This document shows positions 24,031 through 40,302 of a stretch of DNA of 64,000 nt, piece by piece. The position numbers were made by a program, and so were the translations under genes. This DNA is from Balanoglossus misakiensis (lineage: Eukaryota; Hemichordata). The notes below the pieces were generated by a model. It was not told the DNA's origin. It was given only the letters and a program-made list of their open reading frames with translations, and searched no databases. Location of the stretch: assembly GCA_040954595.2 (NCBI GenBank), contig CM082594.2, positions 11,346,001 to 11,410,000 on the forward strand, written 5' to 3'. Numbering within the stretch: the first letter of the stretch is position 1; each line of letters starts with the position of its first letter.

Positions 24031-24248
24031 CCTTGTTTTCACACATAATGTGGGCCGCCACAATATGTGTCATTTTTGTCATCAAAGTGCTCATGAATCT
24101 CAATGCAAATAAACATTCAAATTTTCTATAGTTTAGAAACTGGATGGGCAGGACAAGACAAGGCTGACAACAAACTAAAGCCAGAACAGTCAACACAAGG
24201 GAAAACACAAAGTAAGTACACTAAATTAATACATCGTACAAAATTATC

Positions 24249-27826
<3,578 letters not shown>

Positions 27827-28149
27827 CTTGTAAAGAATTTAAGACCACCTAGGTCATATCATAAAAGTTACTTCAGAGAAACCCTGACAGATAGCACATT
27901 TGCGTTTGTTTCGAGCAATGGTTAGTTTTAATGCGTACTGAAGATACTTGCCGAACTCTCTGAACCCCAAAAGGGATTAAATTAATCGAACAACAAATAT
28001 AATTATACAATGGATTTTAGGTGACCTTTGACACTCTTTCGACTACTAATATGACTGAGTTAAAGGGTCGTATGTACCGGAAGTGCAGTCCCTGGTAGGA
28101 ACACGTGTATGTTGATTACAACATCTATCTGACGTGTTTAGGGTGGAAA
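27827..28149. promoter_or_regulatory. Bidirectional BBS4/WDR36 promoter
   Basis: Only 323 bp separate the two start codons, so one short promoter probably serves both. ACCGGAAGTG at 28076-28085 is a strong ETS/GABP-type motif, common in TATA-less bidirectional promoters of housekeeping genes. I did not find a clear RFX X-box here, although many BBS genes have one. Confidence 0.7.
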
Positions 28150-31100
28150 ATGACGCAAGATGGTAGTCGAATCTTTGTTGGTTATAGAGCATTGGGTTTT
28201 CACAGTAACCATATCCCCCTTGCACTACGATACCACAAAAAACACAGAGAGAACTACGTAATAACCGTAGTTGGAAAAGCATTCCACACGTATAACGTAA
28301 GTAACCAGCTAGGATGATCTGTGTTTACTTCCAACGATGCAATCAAGTATATTATTAATGATATGATATATTTTCGTAATTGTACTATCTTTCATGGAAA
28401 CCGATCTATAATATAATCTCACAAATTTAGACTATGGTAGCAGTGTTTCACCTAGACGGGGGATAGGGACCCCCCCCCTGTTTACATTGGTAGTCCCTAG
28501 CAATTTGTCGGGAGGGGGGGGGGGCAGTCATTCACCCCTAACATAACCCACGTATAACCTGAGAAGTTAACTGAAACTTATTTGAAATTTCATTTATTTT
28601 ATGCTCATATTTATATTTTGCAGTGTTCCAGGTTAAGAATCACAGCTGTCAGTAAGTACATATTCATTTCAAATTCAGCAATATTCTTCATGTGATATTC
28701 ATTTTTTCACATTTTCATTTTCCTTAATGTTAACTTTTCTTTGTGACTACACAGGTGATGTTCACCCAGATAACATTACATGTATGACTGTGGATGCGTA
28801 TCTTGTCTTCACCGCCTGTAATAATGTCATCAGAGCATTTGAACGAAATCAAACAGTAAGTGTTCAGTGTTCTTTAATAATAGCAAGTCAATACTAGTCA
28901 CTCACAAAGACAACAAGACAGCCAGTGTAATATTGTAACTAATAAGGTGAAGGAATATTATCTTTTCATTAGGTCCGACACACGTATGAAGGCCATGAGA
29001 GAGACATTCACACAATGTTGCCATTTGGTGATCACCTGATATCTGTTGACGAAGATAATGTTATGAAAATTTGGGACATCCACTCAAGAGGTCAGTCTTT
29101 CAAAAGAACTACAGTGAAACCTGTCTATTAAGGACGCCCTCTGGGACCAGAAAATCTATAACTTTTGTCTTACAAAATCTTTCCTTAATTTATTGAGAGG
29201 TATCCTGATTAGAGAAGTTTCCATAATGACAGGTTTCACTTCTATTATTCAGTCTGGTTAAAGCCCCTGAGTTCTAAATGAAACCATCATGAAATCAAGT
29301 ACTGATATAAACTGAGAAACAATATCTGGCTTGTTTGTTTTTGGTGCTAGAACTCTACCTTGAGGTGAATTTTGAGAAGAAGACTTTCCAAATCTCTGCA
29401 GTGGTCCATCCAAGTACCTATCTGAATAAAGTCCTCTTTGGAAGTCGACAGGGTACCATGCAGATATGGAACATCAAAACAAAGTGAGTATACATACATA
29501 TACATAGCCACTCAGTGAAGATCTGTGATTAGCAAGATCTCAACTTTTCATAATAACTGTGGCAAAATGCAAGTGTATGTTTTTGAGTTCACATAAAATT
29601 TTTAAAAAAGATATTTGTATGACTTGTTTCAGCAAACTGCTGTACAGCTTTGAAAGTTTCCATTCTGCCATAACTGTGCTTGAGCAGGCACCAGCTGTGG
29701 ATGTCATTGCAGTTGGTCTAGAATCAGGCAAGATAGTGCTTCACAACATCAAGTTTGACGAGAGTGTAATGACACTGAGTCAAGAATGGGGACCGGTCAC
29801 AGCAATCTCATTCAGAACAGGTGTGTACAGTGTTCTTATTGTTGGGTCAGTGTGGTCTGCTTTCATCCAGCTGTACCATAGGGCTTATAATAGAATCACG
29901 AATGTTTTTCTGATATTCATAACCTAGTCTTCTTATTAAATATTCAGTAAAATTGTATTTTCGGTATGCATGAGTGTTATTCCGAAAACATTATCAACTC
30001 AAGTCATACACGCTTTACACTCAGACTAATGACACTGTATTTATCTGATATGCAGATGGCCACCCAGTCATGGCAACAGGAAGTACTGCTGGTCACATTG
30101 CATTGTGGGACCTAGAGGAGCGCAAGTTGTTGAGTCAGATGCGTGATGTCCACAATGGAGCTGTAACTGGAATGAAATATTTGCCCTCAGAACCTTTGAT
30201 GATCACATCAGCTGCAGACAATTCTATTAAGGTAACATTCACCCTAAATTGACCTCAATAAGAAGTGCATATCTTTTTTTTAATTTAAAAATACTAACTA
30301 TAGTGGCCACAGTCCTTATTGTTGTGTTGCTATGCGCATCACTCGAGTAACACAGTTACATTTACTGTTTTGTCATGCAAACTACATATAACTATCAGAA
30401 ATTTCTTATTGCATGACATATTTTTCAGACCTGGATATTTGATATGCCAGATGGAGGAGGCAGGTTACTACGGCAACGGAGTGGCCATTATGCTCCTCCT
30501 GACAAGATTAAGTTCTACGGAAATGATGGGAAGGATATCCTATCTGCTGGTAAGTGACTGTGTGACAATTTTGTTGCTATGATCTTTCATGCGGGAGTTG
30601 TATGCCAGACGGAGAAAATCTGAAACATCTAAGATGGCTTTACATTGTTGCTTCACAGGTCAAGACAGTACACTCAAGTCTTTCTCAACTGAACACGACA
30701 AACACAACAAGAACTTTGGGCAAGCCACAATGAACAAAAAACTGGTGAAGAAGAAAGGGCTGAAATATGACGAATTTAAACTTCCACCAATCACAGCATT
30801 TGCCACCGGTAAGTCATTTAAAATGAAAATGAATTACACTTATAGTTGATAGTATTTTGTCAAAACAGTGTCGGCTTTTGTGTGCATTAAGCCATTATCT
30901 TCCAAGTTCAAGTGCAGATTAACTGAAAATAAGCTTTAGTCACACATCTCGTCTTTGTTCAACAGAAACTGCTCGACAAAGTGAATGGGATGGAATCATT
31001 GCCTGTCACCTTGGCAGCCAAGTCATCACAACATGGAACTACCAGACAAGCAGTATGGGCAAACATAAAATTAAGCATGAAAGATTTAGAAAGAGCAGAA

Positions 31101-34100
31101 CAACTGTAGAGGCATTGGTGAGTCCACTATTTTGAAGAAAAAAAGAAGAAAATATGATACACTTTCTCCATAGAGTAAACAGAGAGATTTGCGGCCATTT
31201 TGAATTTTAAATTTGAAACAATTTTATTCACTCATTTATTCATTCAAAATTTTGCACAGCATCCCCCAATTTAAAAAGAGAACTGCCTGATGATGAATTT
31301 TTCATTCTTTTGCTTTCAGTGTGTGGACATCAGTAGCTGTGGTAATTTTTTTGTTGTCGGTTGGAACACCGGCCATGTTGACTTGTATAACATCCAGTCT
31401 GGTATTCATAGAGGGCAGTATGGCGACCAAACAGGTAAATCTTCAAAGTTGTCCAACAGTTCCATTTAATCAAGTGAAACCATGAACATTTTGCACAGTG
31501 GTACATTAATGTCAGCTGAGTAACATGTTATTTCTATTGATTAGCTCATGACAGTGCTGTTCGAGGGTTATGTATTGATGGACTCAACCAGGTTGTCATC
31601 ACGGCATCCACAGATAAAACTATCAAATTCTGGAGATTTAAGACAAAAGAATTGCTGCACACCCTTCCTATGGAATCATCCGTAGATCACATTCTTCTTC
31701 ATCGGGAAAGGTAAGCAGGATAGATTGGGTAGCTTCTGTTTTTCCTGGATCTCTACATAATGGCAAGAATCCACCTCAGTTTTCAATACAGTCACAAACA
31801 CTGCACATCATTGGCAACCCGTAAGAAGTTCTCCCCTCCATAGTATTCATCATCATTATCACGTTTCTTTTTCAGTTCAATGTTAGCTGTTGCCCTTGAC
31901 GACTTCAGTGTGGACGTGGTAGACATTGATGTCAGAAGAACTGTGAGAAGATTTTGCAGTCATGGAAACAGGGTGACTGACATGGTAATAGCTTGGGTTG
32001 AAATTAAACATTGCTTTTACACCTCTGAGCAGATGTAATTGTTGAAATAACTGACACATGGCCATTGGCATCTTGTGATGAGGTTACACGATCATTTTCA
32101 TTCTAAATACAACAGTACCATTTGATACAGCTAGAATGTGCCCTGTGTGACATTGTCATACTTTTTATCAAGCAGACTCATCTTTGGTATTAAACCAAAC
32201 TGTTATTAAATGATACTGACATTTCCCTTTTAACCTCTGTTTCCTATCACAGGCATTTAGTGCTGATGGTCGCTGGTTGTTGACTTCATCAATGGACTCA
32301 GCCATTCGCACATGGGATCTGCCATCTGGAAGGTAAATTCATCAACATCACACAAGGTTTCACCTGCAAGACAAAGTAAACTTTTGCCACTCACGAACTC
32401 GAAATACCATGTCATATTCACATTGCTGACATTTGAGTCTGTCAAACTTGACTATATCCAGTTGGGTAACCATTTCCTTCAATGTCACAAAATAAGCTAG
32501 TTACACTGCAAAGTTAGGTTTAGGTTATTGATTTGGATCATGTTGTCTGATATTACAAATGACATAATCAGTCACATATTGCATGAGTCAGTTGTCCCCC
32601 CTCAGCTGATAAACAATATACAGTACTCTATTTTATACAAATACACATCTGCCACATATCTGAATATTTGATCATGAATTAAACACACAGGTTGATTGAT
32701 GTATTCCTGGTGGACCCCGCACCGACTAGTATTGCTCTGTCGCCAACAGGCATGTTTCTAGCCACAGCCCATGTTGATGATTTAGGAATTTATCTGTGGT
32801 AAGTATCATCACCTGTGTTCCTCATAGAGGCAGTGCAGTACTTTCAACTTTACCAATCACACGTTTTTTAAATTTAGATAAACATGACCAAACAACAACC
32901 TGTCCATTTAATTCTAGGTCAAACCGCACGCTTTATAACTACGTTTCTTTGAACCCCTTACCTGAAGATTATACTCCCACAATGCTTCATTTACCTGGTA
33001 CCCACTACACAGAACAAGGTAAGTGATGCTCCTTTGGTTTTCTGCCAGAATCACTCTAAGTATTCAACTGCTCCAAATGTTTGACCACAGATGTCCACCA
33101 GATATTATTGATCTGCAATTTAGGTGTTGATACAGTACGGTGGAGCTCACATTGGAAACATAGTGGAAGTGTACATATGTTCTATTCAGGTACTTCACGT
33201 CTTATCTCTTTTGCGATTTGGAAATTGCAGATGAGAATGACGAGCCTATGGAACCTGTTGCCACATCAGAAGACGGCAGTGATGAGACTGGATTCAAATC
33301 ACCAGAACAGATCTCCAATGAATTGGTGACATTGTCGTTACTTCCACATTCAAGATGGAAAAACTTGACCAACCTGGAACTGATCAAGGTAATGTTGCAT
33401 CTTTAAGTTTTTAATTCCAGTCAGGTCTGTGATTCATGTATTTTTGTCAGATCTGAATAACTTGATTTGTGACAATGTCTTCTCGTCTTTTGGTTGCAGA
33501 AAAGAAACAAGCCTAAGGAACCCCCTAAGGTGTCCAAATCAGCACCGTTCTTTCTTCCAACAGTTGCCGGATTAACACCAAAGTTTGCCGTCCCCACTGA
33601 GGCTAACAAAGAAAAGGTGAGAAAATATTATTACTACTGCAATCACAAAACAGGTGTTTAACACAAGATCAGTTGGTTAATCTGCACCCACGGAAGATGT
33701 CCTATCATTGAATAAAAATTAATTTTGCAACATTTTGGATTAAATGGACCACATACAGCAAGAAAAGCTCCTTATTTTGAATCAAACCAAGCTATAGAGA
33801 TGCTGACCACATGTCTTTTCTGTATTTTTGCAGGCTGAATCACATGTTGTGCACCTACAAAATCTCGAACTGCAATCCGACTTCATCCAACTTGTTCAGG
33901 AAAGTCTTGACAAGGAGAGTGTATGTAAGTAATGTGCATCATAAATACCATCATTGTACAATTTACATTATTTCAGGGTGAACTTTCATCCTTTTTGTTG
34001 TTATGGCAATGGACATCATTCTACTTTTCCATCCCTTATGTAATAGCTCCCAAACTCAAATGGTGGTGCTTTTTTTCAGTTCAATCCATTTTGGAGAAAC

Positions 34101-34690
34101 TGAAGGAAACAAGTCCATCTGCCATCGATGTAGAATTCCGAAACTTAGCTCCCATTGGAGGTGGATCTGTTCATCTTATGCTGCAGTTCATGAAATTTCT
34201 GAAGCACATGTTACAGAGTAATCAGGACTTTGAACTTGCACAAGCTTACATGGGATTGTTTCTCAAGGTTTGTTACGAAATTTTATTGAATTATGTACCC
34301 AAATAGTTTATGATGTTTTTACATTCAGAGAATGTCTCAAGATCTCTTATTACTTATTCAAATTGATCAATTATGATATGTTGTAATAACTCATATGGAA
34401 GAGGTATGTGCAAGTAGCTCAGTAGAACAAAACTCACTCAAGAAAGTCTTTAAGTTTGACTTGACACTTTCAAATATTGTGTTCATTACAGGGCTGCTAA
34501 TTCTCTGCCTAAGCTCACAAAATCCTCTTGTGTTTTTCAGCTCCATGGTGACACCATAGCAACCGAATCAAGCCTGGTGAAATGTGCTCAAGAGCTGTCA
34601 GTGGTGCATCAGTTATCTTGGCAAAGGCTTCATCATCACTTCAGTAAAAGTTTATGTCTGCTCAACTATCTCAAAAATGTCACCCTCTAA
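28150..34690 (+). CDS. WDR36: WDR36/UTP21, SSU processome WD40 protein
   Basis: 21 exons: 28150-28296, 28624-28651, 28755-28855, 28973-29090, 29351-29483, 29633-29820, 30056-30231, 30429-30549, 30659-30808, 30966-31117, 31320-31434, 31545-31710, 31876-31984, 32253-32332, 32691-32798, 32918-33018, 33231-33388, 33500-33616, 33834-33924, 34080-34267 and 34541-34690. All phases join, giving 898 residues. The protein belongs to the UTP-B part of the small-subunit processome and acts in nucleolar 18S rRNA processing. Residues up to ~640 form WD40 blades with many WD dipeptides (MKIWDIHSR, IALWDLEERK, SAIRTWDLPSG). From ~665 the Utp21 domain follows (RNKPKEPPKVSKSAPFF, FELAQAYMGLFLK). The Met at 28150 is preferred over the in-frame Met at 28105 because it has A at -3 and leads straight into the conserved IFVGYRALGFHSN. 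Exon 2 is only 28 bp. A GTG-type alternative start upstream is not supported. Confidence 0.97.
28470..28524. repeat. Poly-C / poly-G pair in WDR36 intron 1
   Basis: A run of nine C (28470-28478) and a run of eleven G (28514-28524) lie 35 bases apart and can pair as a foldback. They are probably just simple sequence. Confidence 0.7.
29112..29240. mobile_element. Pogo/Tc1-like MITE in WDR36 intron 4
   Basis: A 129-bp unit has imperfect ~22-bp inverted ends: CAGTGAAACCTGTCTATTAA on the left and its diverged reverse complement ending in GACAGGTTTCACT on the right. The left end is preceded by TA, the usual target of Tc1/mariner-pogo elements, and CAGTG-AACCT is a frequent pogo-type start. The right TA is displaced by two bases (TCTA), so that end is slightly decayed. 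It has no coding capacity. Confidence 0.55.
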
Positions 34691-35269
34691 GTTTCAAAAT
34701 GATGGATGCTGTCGTGGACATAATGATAGATTCATTCTTTGATACTTCAGTGTGCTTAGACTCGGTTTGTCATTTCATTTTATGATATCAAATCTTTTGT
34801 CTGGTATCTTTAGTTTTCCCAATTTTAAGTCCCATTTGGTATTTATGTGTATATTTACCAGTGCGACCTTATGCGACCAGTGGCATCTATATGTCTGTAT
34901 GTATGTGTAAGATTCTCTTTCTGCAAAATCAGTGGTGAGTATTGTTTTAACAGTCTATTATGTCTTACTGTAATGTTTATTTCTCATGCAAACAACATGT
35001 ACGAATGTTTTAGTTGTCATAGCAGATCAAACTTGTCAGCTCATTTTATAAAATGAATATTAAAGAAAACTTGCAATATTCAAAAGAAGTCTGCTCTCTT
35101 TTTGTGAATATCCTGACAATTTTTAATGGAGGTTTCATATTAATTATGCCTGTGACCGATGACATCATTCAGGGATTACTAGTAATGAAACCAGTTTATT
35201 GAAGATGTGAAGTTACTCTCTGCATAAGTGAATATATAAGCCAAAACAGGTTATAAAAATTGATGTACA
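34691..35269 (+). other. WDR36 3' UTR and flank
   Basis: AT-rich sequence follows the WDR36 stop. A variant signal, ATTAAA at 35059-35064, is the likely polyadenylation signal. No gene is seen before the satellite begins. Confidence 0.5.
35059..35064 (+). terminator. Candidate WDR36 polyadenylation signal
   Basis: An ATTAAA lies 369 bases after the WDR36 stop and about 210 bases before the first decayed satellite monomer. Confidence 0.5.
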
Positions 35270-35434
35270 TAACATTTTTCATGGGCTCATGAAAAGTGTC
35301 AAAAATTTAAAAAAAATCCCAAATTTGCTGATTTGGACATTTTGGGACATTGTTTATGGGGTATAGCTCATGAAAAACATCAAGAAATGCCATTTTTTCG
35401 AGTTTGCGAATTTTCAAAATTTGGTCATTTTTGA
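35270..35434 (+). repeat. Decayed left-edge monomers of the 87-bp satellite
   Basis: Two poorly matching monomers precede the clean array. Landmarks survive in order: CATGGGCTCATGAAAAG..., TTTGGACATTTTGGG..., GGGGTATAGCTCATG and TTTGCGAATTTTCAAAATTT. Decay at an array edge is expected where recombination rarely reaches. Confidence 0.75.
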
Positions 35435-38400
35435 AAAAAACCATGGGTTATAGCTCAGGAAAATCGTGAAAAATCGACGATTTTTCGACTTTGCGAATTT
35501 TGAAAATTTGGTCATTTTTTGAAAAAACCATGGGTTATAGCTCAGGAAAATCGTGAAAAATCGACGATTTTTCGACTTTGCGAATTTTCAAAATTTGGTC
35601 ATTTTTTGAAAAAACCATGGGTTATAGCTCAGGAAAATCGTGAAAAATCGACGATTTTTCGACTTTGCGAATTTTCAAAATTTGGTCATTTTTGAAAAAA
35701 ACCATGGGTTATAGCTCAGGAAAATCGTGAAAAATCGACGATTTTTCGACTTTGCGAATTTTGAAAATTTGGTCATTTTTTGAAAAAACCATGGGTTATA
35801 GCTCAGGAAAATCGTGAAAAATCGACGATTTTTCGACTTTGCGAATTTTCAAAATTTGGTCATTTTTTGAAAAAACCATGGGTTATAGCTCAGGAAAATC
35901 GTGAAAAATCGACGATTTTTCGACTTTGCGAATTTTCAAAATTTGGTCATTTTTTGAAAAAACCATGGGTTATAGCTCAGGAAAATCGTGAAAAATCGAC
36001 GATTTTTCGACTTTGCGAATTTTGAAAATTTGGTCATTTTTTGAAAAAACCATGGGTTATAGCTCAGGAAAATCGTGAAAAATCGACGATTTTTCGACTT
36101 TGCGAATTTTGAAAATTTGGTCATTTTTTGAAAAAACCATGGGTTATAGCTCAGGAAAATCGTGAAAAATCGACGATTTTTCGACTTTGCGAATTTTCAA
36201 AATTTGGTCATTTTTTGAAAAAACCATGGGTTATAGCTCAGGAAAATCGTGAAAAATCGACGATTTTTCGACTTTGCGAATTTTCAAAATTTGGTCATTT
36301 TTTGAAAAAACCATGGGTTATAGCTCAGGAAAATCGTGAAAAATCGACGATTTTTCGACTTTGCGAATTTTCAAAATTTGGTCATTTTTTGAAAAAACCA
36401 TGGGTTATAGCTCAGGAAAATCGTGAAAAATCGACGATTTTTCGACTTTGCGAATTTTCAAAATTTGGTCATTTTTTGAAAAAAACATGGGTTATAGCTC
36501 AGGAAAATCGCGAAAAATCGACGATTTTTCGACTTTGCGAATTTTGAAAATTTGGTCATTTTTTGAAAAAACCATAGGTTATAGCTCAGGAAAATCGTGA
36601 AAAATCGACGATTTTTCGACTTTGCGAATTTTGAAAATTTGGTCATTTTTTGAAAAAACCATGGGTTATAGCTCAGGAAAATCGTGAAAAATCGACGATT
36701 TTTCGACTTTGCGAATTTTGAAAATTTGGTCATTTTTTGAAAAAACCATGGGTTATAGCTCAGGAAAATCGTGAAAAATCGACGATTTTTCGACTTTGCG
36801 AATTTTCAAAATTTGGTCATTTTTGAAAAAAACCATGGGTTATAGCTCAGGAAAATCGTGAAAAATCGACGATTTTTCGACTTTGCGAATTTTGAAAATT
36901 TGGTCATTTTTTGAAAAAACCATGGGTTATAGCTCAGGAAAATCGTGAAAAATCGACGATTTTTCGACTTTGCGAATTTTCAAAATTTGGTCATTTTTTG
37001 AAAAAACCATGGGTTATAGCTCAGGAAAATCGTGAAAAATCGACGATTTTTCGACTTTGCGAATTTTCAAAATTTGGTCATTTTTTGAAAAAACCATGGG
37101 TTATAGCTCAGGAAAATCGTGAAAAATCGACGATTATTCGACTTTGCGAATTTTCAAAATTTGGTCATTTTTTGAAAAAAAACATGGGTTATAGCTCAGG
37201 AAAATCGCGAAAAATCGACGATTTTTCGACTTTGCGAATTTTGAAAATTTGGTCATTTTTTGAAAAAACCATGGGTTATAGCTAAGGAAAATCGTGAAAA
37301 ATCGACGATTTTTCGACTTTGCTAATTTTCAAAATTTGGTCATTTTTTGAAAAAACCATGGGTTATAGCTCAGGAAAATCGTGAAAAATCGACGATTTTT
37401 CGACTTTGCGAATTTTCAAAATTTGGTCATTTTTTGAAAAAACCATGGGTTATAGCTCAGGAAAATCGTGAAAAATCGACGATTTTTCGACTTTGCGAAT
37501 TTTCAAAATTTGGTCATTTTTTGAAAAAACCATGGGTTATAGCTCAGGAAAATCGTGAAAAATCGACGATTTTTCGACTTTGCGAATTTTCAAAATTTGG
37601 TCATTTTTTGAAAAAAACATGGGTTATAGCTCAGGAAAATCGCGAAAAATCGACGATTTTTCGACTTTGCGAATTTTGAAAATTTGGTCATTTTTTGAAA
37701 AAACCATGGGTTATAGCTCAGGAAAATCGTGAAAAATCGACGATTTTTCGACTTTGCGAATTTTGAAAATTTGGTCATTTTTTGAAAAAACCATGGGTTA
37801 TAGCTCAGGAAAATCGTGAAAAATCGACGATTTTTCGACTTTGCGAATTTTGAAAATTTGGTCATTTTTTGAAAAAACCATGGGTTATAGCTCAGGAAAA
37901 TCGTGAAAAATCGACGATTTTTCGACTTTGCGAATTTTGAAAATTTGGTCATTTTTTGAAAAAACCATGGGTTATAGCTCAGGAAAATCGTGAAAAATCG
38001 ACGATTTTTCGACTTTGCGAATTTTGAAAATTTGGTCATTTTTTGAAAAAACCATGGGTTATAGCTCAGGAAAATCGTGAAAAGTCGACGATTTTTCGAC
38101 TTTGCGAATTTTGAAAATTTGGTCATTTTTTGAAAAAACCATGGGTTATAGCTCAGGAAAATCGTGAAAAATCGACGATTTTTCGACTTTGCGAATTTTG
38201 AAAATTTGGTCATTTTTTGAAAAAACCATGGGTTATAGCTCAGGAAAATCGTGAAAAATCGACGATTTTTCGACTTTGCGAATTTTGAAAATTTGGTCAT
38301 TTTTTGAAAAAACCATGGGTTATAGCTCAGGAAAATCGTGAAAAATCGACGATTTTTCGACTTTGCGAATTTTGAAAATTTGGTCATTTTTTGAAAAAAC

Positions 38401-39210
38401 CATGGGTTATAGCTCAGGAAAATCGTGAAAAATCGACGATTTTTCGACTTTGCGAATTTTCAAAATTTGGTCATTTTTTGAAAAAACCATGGGTTATAGC
38501 TCAGGAAAATCGTGAAAAATCGACGATTTTTCGACTTTGCGAATTTTGAAAATTTGGTCATTTTTTGAAAAAACCATGGGTTATAGCTCAGGAAAATCGT
38601 GAAAAATCGACGATTTTTCGATTTTTCGAATTTTGAAAATTTGGTCATTTTTTGAAAAAAACATGGGTTATAGCTCAGGAAAATCGTGAAAAATCGACGA
38701 TTTTTCGACTTTGCGAATTTTCAAAATTTGGTCATTTTTTGAAAAAACCATGGGTTATAGCTCAGGAAAATCGTGAAAAATCGACGATTTTTCGACTTTG
38801 CGAATTTTGAAAATTTGGTCAATTTTTGAAAAAACCATGGGTTATAGCTCAGGAAAATCGTGAAAAATCGACGATTTTTCGACTTTGCGAATTTTGAAAA
38901 TTTGGTCATTTTTTGTAAAAACCATGGGTTATAGCTCAGGAAAATCGTGAAAAATCGACGATTTTTCGACTTTGCGAATTTTGAAAATTTGGTCATTTTT
39001 TGAAAAAACCATGGGTTATAGCTCAGGAAAATCGTGAAAAATCGACGATTTTTCGACTTTGCGAATTTTGAAAATTTGGTCATTTTTTGAAAAAACCATG
39101 GGTTATAGCTCAGGAAAATCGTGAAAAATCGACGATTTTTCGACTTTGCGAATTTTGAAAATTTGGTCATTTTTTGAAAAAACCATGGGTTATAGCTCAG
39201 GAAAATCGCT
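35435..39210 (+). repeat. 87-bp satellite, left block (CGTG subfamily)
   Basis: About 43 tandem monomers of 87 bp. Landmarks in order: CCATGGGTTATAGCTCAGG, AAAATCGTGAAAAATCG, CGATTTTTCGACTTTGCG, AATTTT(G/C)AAAATTTGG and TCATTTTTTGAAAAAA. Nearly all monomers here read TCGTGAAA, where the right block reads TCGCGAAA; the few exceptions (near 36510, 37207 and 37642) all follow an AACATGGG variant. The T creates a TGA stop in one plus-strand frame, so that frame is closed in this block. Single-base length changes occur near the left edge (ATTTTTGAAAAAAACC against ATTTTTTGAAAAAACC). Confidence 0.98.
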
Positions 39211-39231
39211 TTCTCACAAAAAAAGAAATAG

Positions 39232-39310
39232 AAAAAAAGTGGTCTCGAACCAACATCAGTTGACACCTTGAGGTAAAAGTCACGCCTTCCTGAACCCTTG
39301 GCCATCAGGA
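39232..39310 (-). ncRNA. tRNA-like Pol III promoter element, copy A
   Basis: On the minus strand TGGCCAAGGG (39295-39304) matches the tRNA A box and GGTTCGAGACC (39241-39251) matches the B box, about 43 bases apart. A run of seven T follows at once (39232-39238), as in a Pol III terminator. The flanks GATGGCCAAGGGTT and AAGGCG resemble the D-arm of Leu/Ser-type tRNAs. The acceptor and T stems do not pair well, so this is a decayed or SINE-type tRNA relative, not a working tRNA. Confidence 0.5.
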
Positions 39311-39391
39311 TGTGTTCTCGAAAAAGTCGGAAATTTACCGCACTATATTGCAGCATAACTACAATGATCTTATTTGCACCGCAGCGGTGCG

Positions 39392-39428
39392 AACTCTTAT
39401 TTGCACCGCAGCGGTGCAAATAAGAGTT
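39392..39428. repeat. 37-bp near-perfect palindrome, copy A
   Basis: Two 18-bp arms, AACTCTTATTTGCACCGC and its exact complement, surround a single centre A. Related partial copies flank it (CTTATTTGCACCGCAGCGGTGC at about 39369, and a copy with centre T just after). The same palindrome recurs in copies B and C. Confidence 0.95.
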
Positions 39429-39757
39429 CACATCGCTGCGGTGCAAATAAGAGTTCCCTGCACCGCAACGATCTGACCGTTCTTTATTCACTCCTCGGCG
39501 ATAAAAACGTTTTATTACGGCCCAAATAATGACTTTTTCGCTCCTTGGTTGGTCATGCGGACGGAAAGACACGGTTTTAGCGACTTTTTCTTTCTCTTTC
39601 CTGAGCACTACGTATTCAGACTTGCCCAAGTGAACCGCGACAAAAAAATGACCAAGTTTCCCTGCATGTTTCCGACAGATAAAAAACGCAGCGTAGATAT
39701 TGAAATGAATTGGATTGATGAAATTGATAAAAATTAAAATGACAATATCGTTAAAAG

Positions 39758-40302
39758 TTCTCACAAAAAAAAATAGAAAAAAGTGGTCTCGAACCAACAT
39801 CAGTTGACACCTTGAGGTAAAAAGTCAAGCCTTCCTGAACCCTTGGCCATCAGGATGTGTTCTCGAAAAAGTCGGAAATTTACCGCACTATATTGCAGCA
39901 TAACTACAATGATCTTATTTGCACCGCAGCGGTGCGAACTCTTATTTGCACCGCAGCGGTGCAAATAAGAGTTCACATCGCTGCGGTGCAAATAAGAGTT
40001 CCCTGCACCGCAACGATCTGACCGTTCTTTATTCACTCCTCGGCGACAAAAACGTTTTATTACGGCCCAAATAATGACTTTTTCGCTCCTTGGTTGGTCA
40101 TGCGGACGGAAAGACACGGTTTTAGCGACTTTTTCTTTCTCTTTCCTGAGCACTACGTATTCAGACTTGCCCAAGTGAACCGCGACAAAAAAATGACCAA
40201 GTTTCCCTGCATGTTTCCGACAGATAAAAAACGCAGCGTAGATATTGAAATGAATTGGATCTATGAAATTGATAAAAATTAAAATGACAATATCGTTAAA
40301 AG
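39758..40302. repeat. 546-bp inserted unit, copy B
   Basis: Second tandem copy, 547 bp after the start of copy A and nearly identical to it. Differences are small, such as GATAAAAAC changed to GACAAAAAC and short changes in A runs. It contains the same palindrome group and tRNA-like stretch. Confidence 0.95.
39777..39857 (-). ncRNA. tRNA-like Pol III promoter element, copy B
   Basis: Same design as copy A: A box TGGCCAAGGG at 39840-39849, B box GGTTCGAGACC at 39785-39795, then a run of six T (39777-39782) on the minus strand. Confidence 0.5.

Larger units (their letters stand above)
39211..39757. repeat. 546-bp inserted unit, copy A
   Basis: First of 2.7 tandem copies of a sequence unrelated to the 87-bp satellite, starting at TTCTCACAAAAAAAGAAATA. 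The array breaks off within GAAAATCG just before it. The unit contains a tRNA-like stretch on the minus strand, a group of GCACCGC-type palindromes (about 39369-39460) and an AT-rich remainder. A long minus-strand frame runs through it but shows no known domain. Confidence 0.95.
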
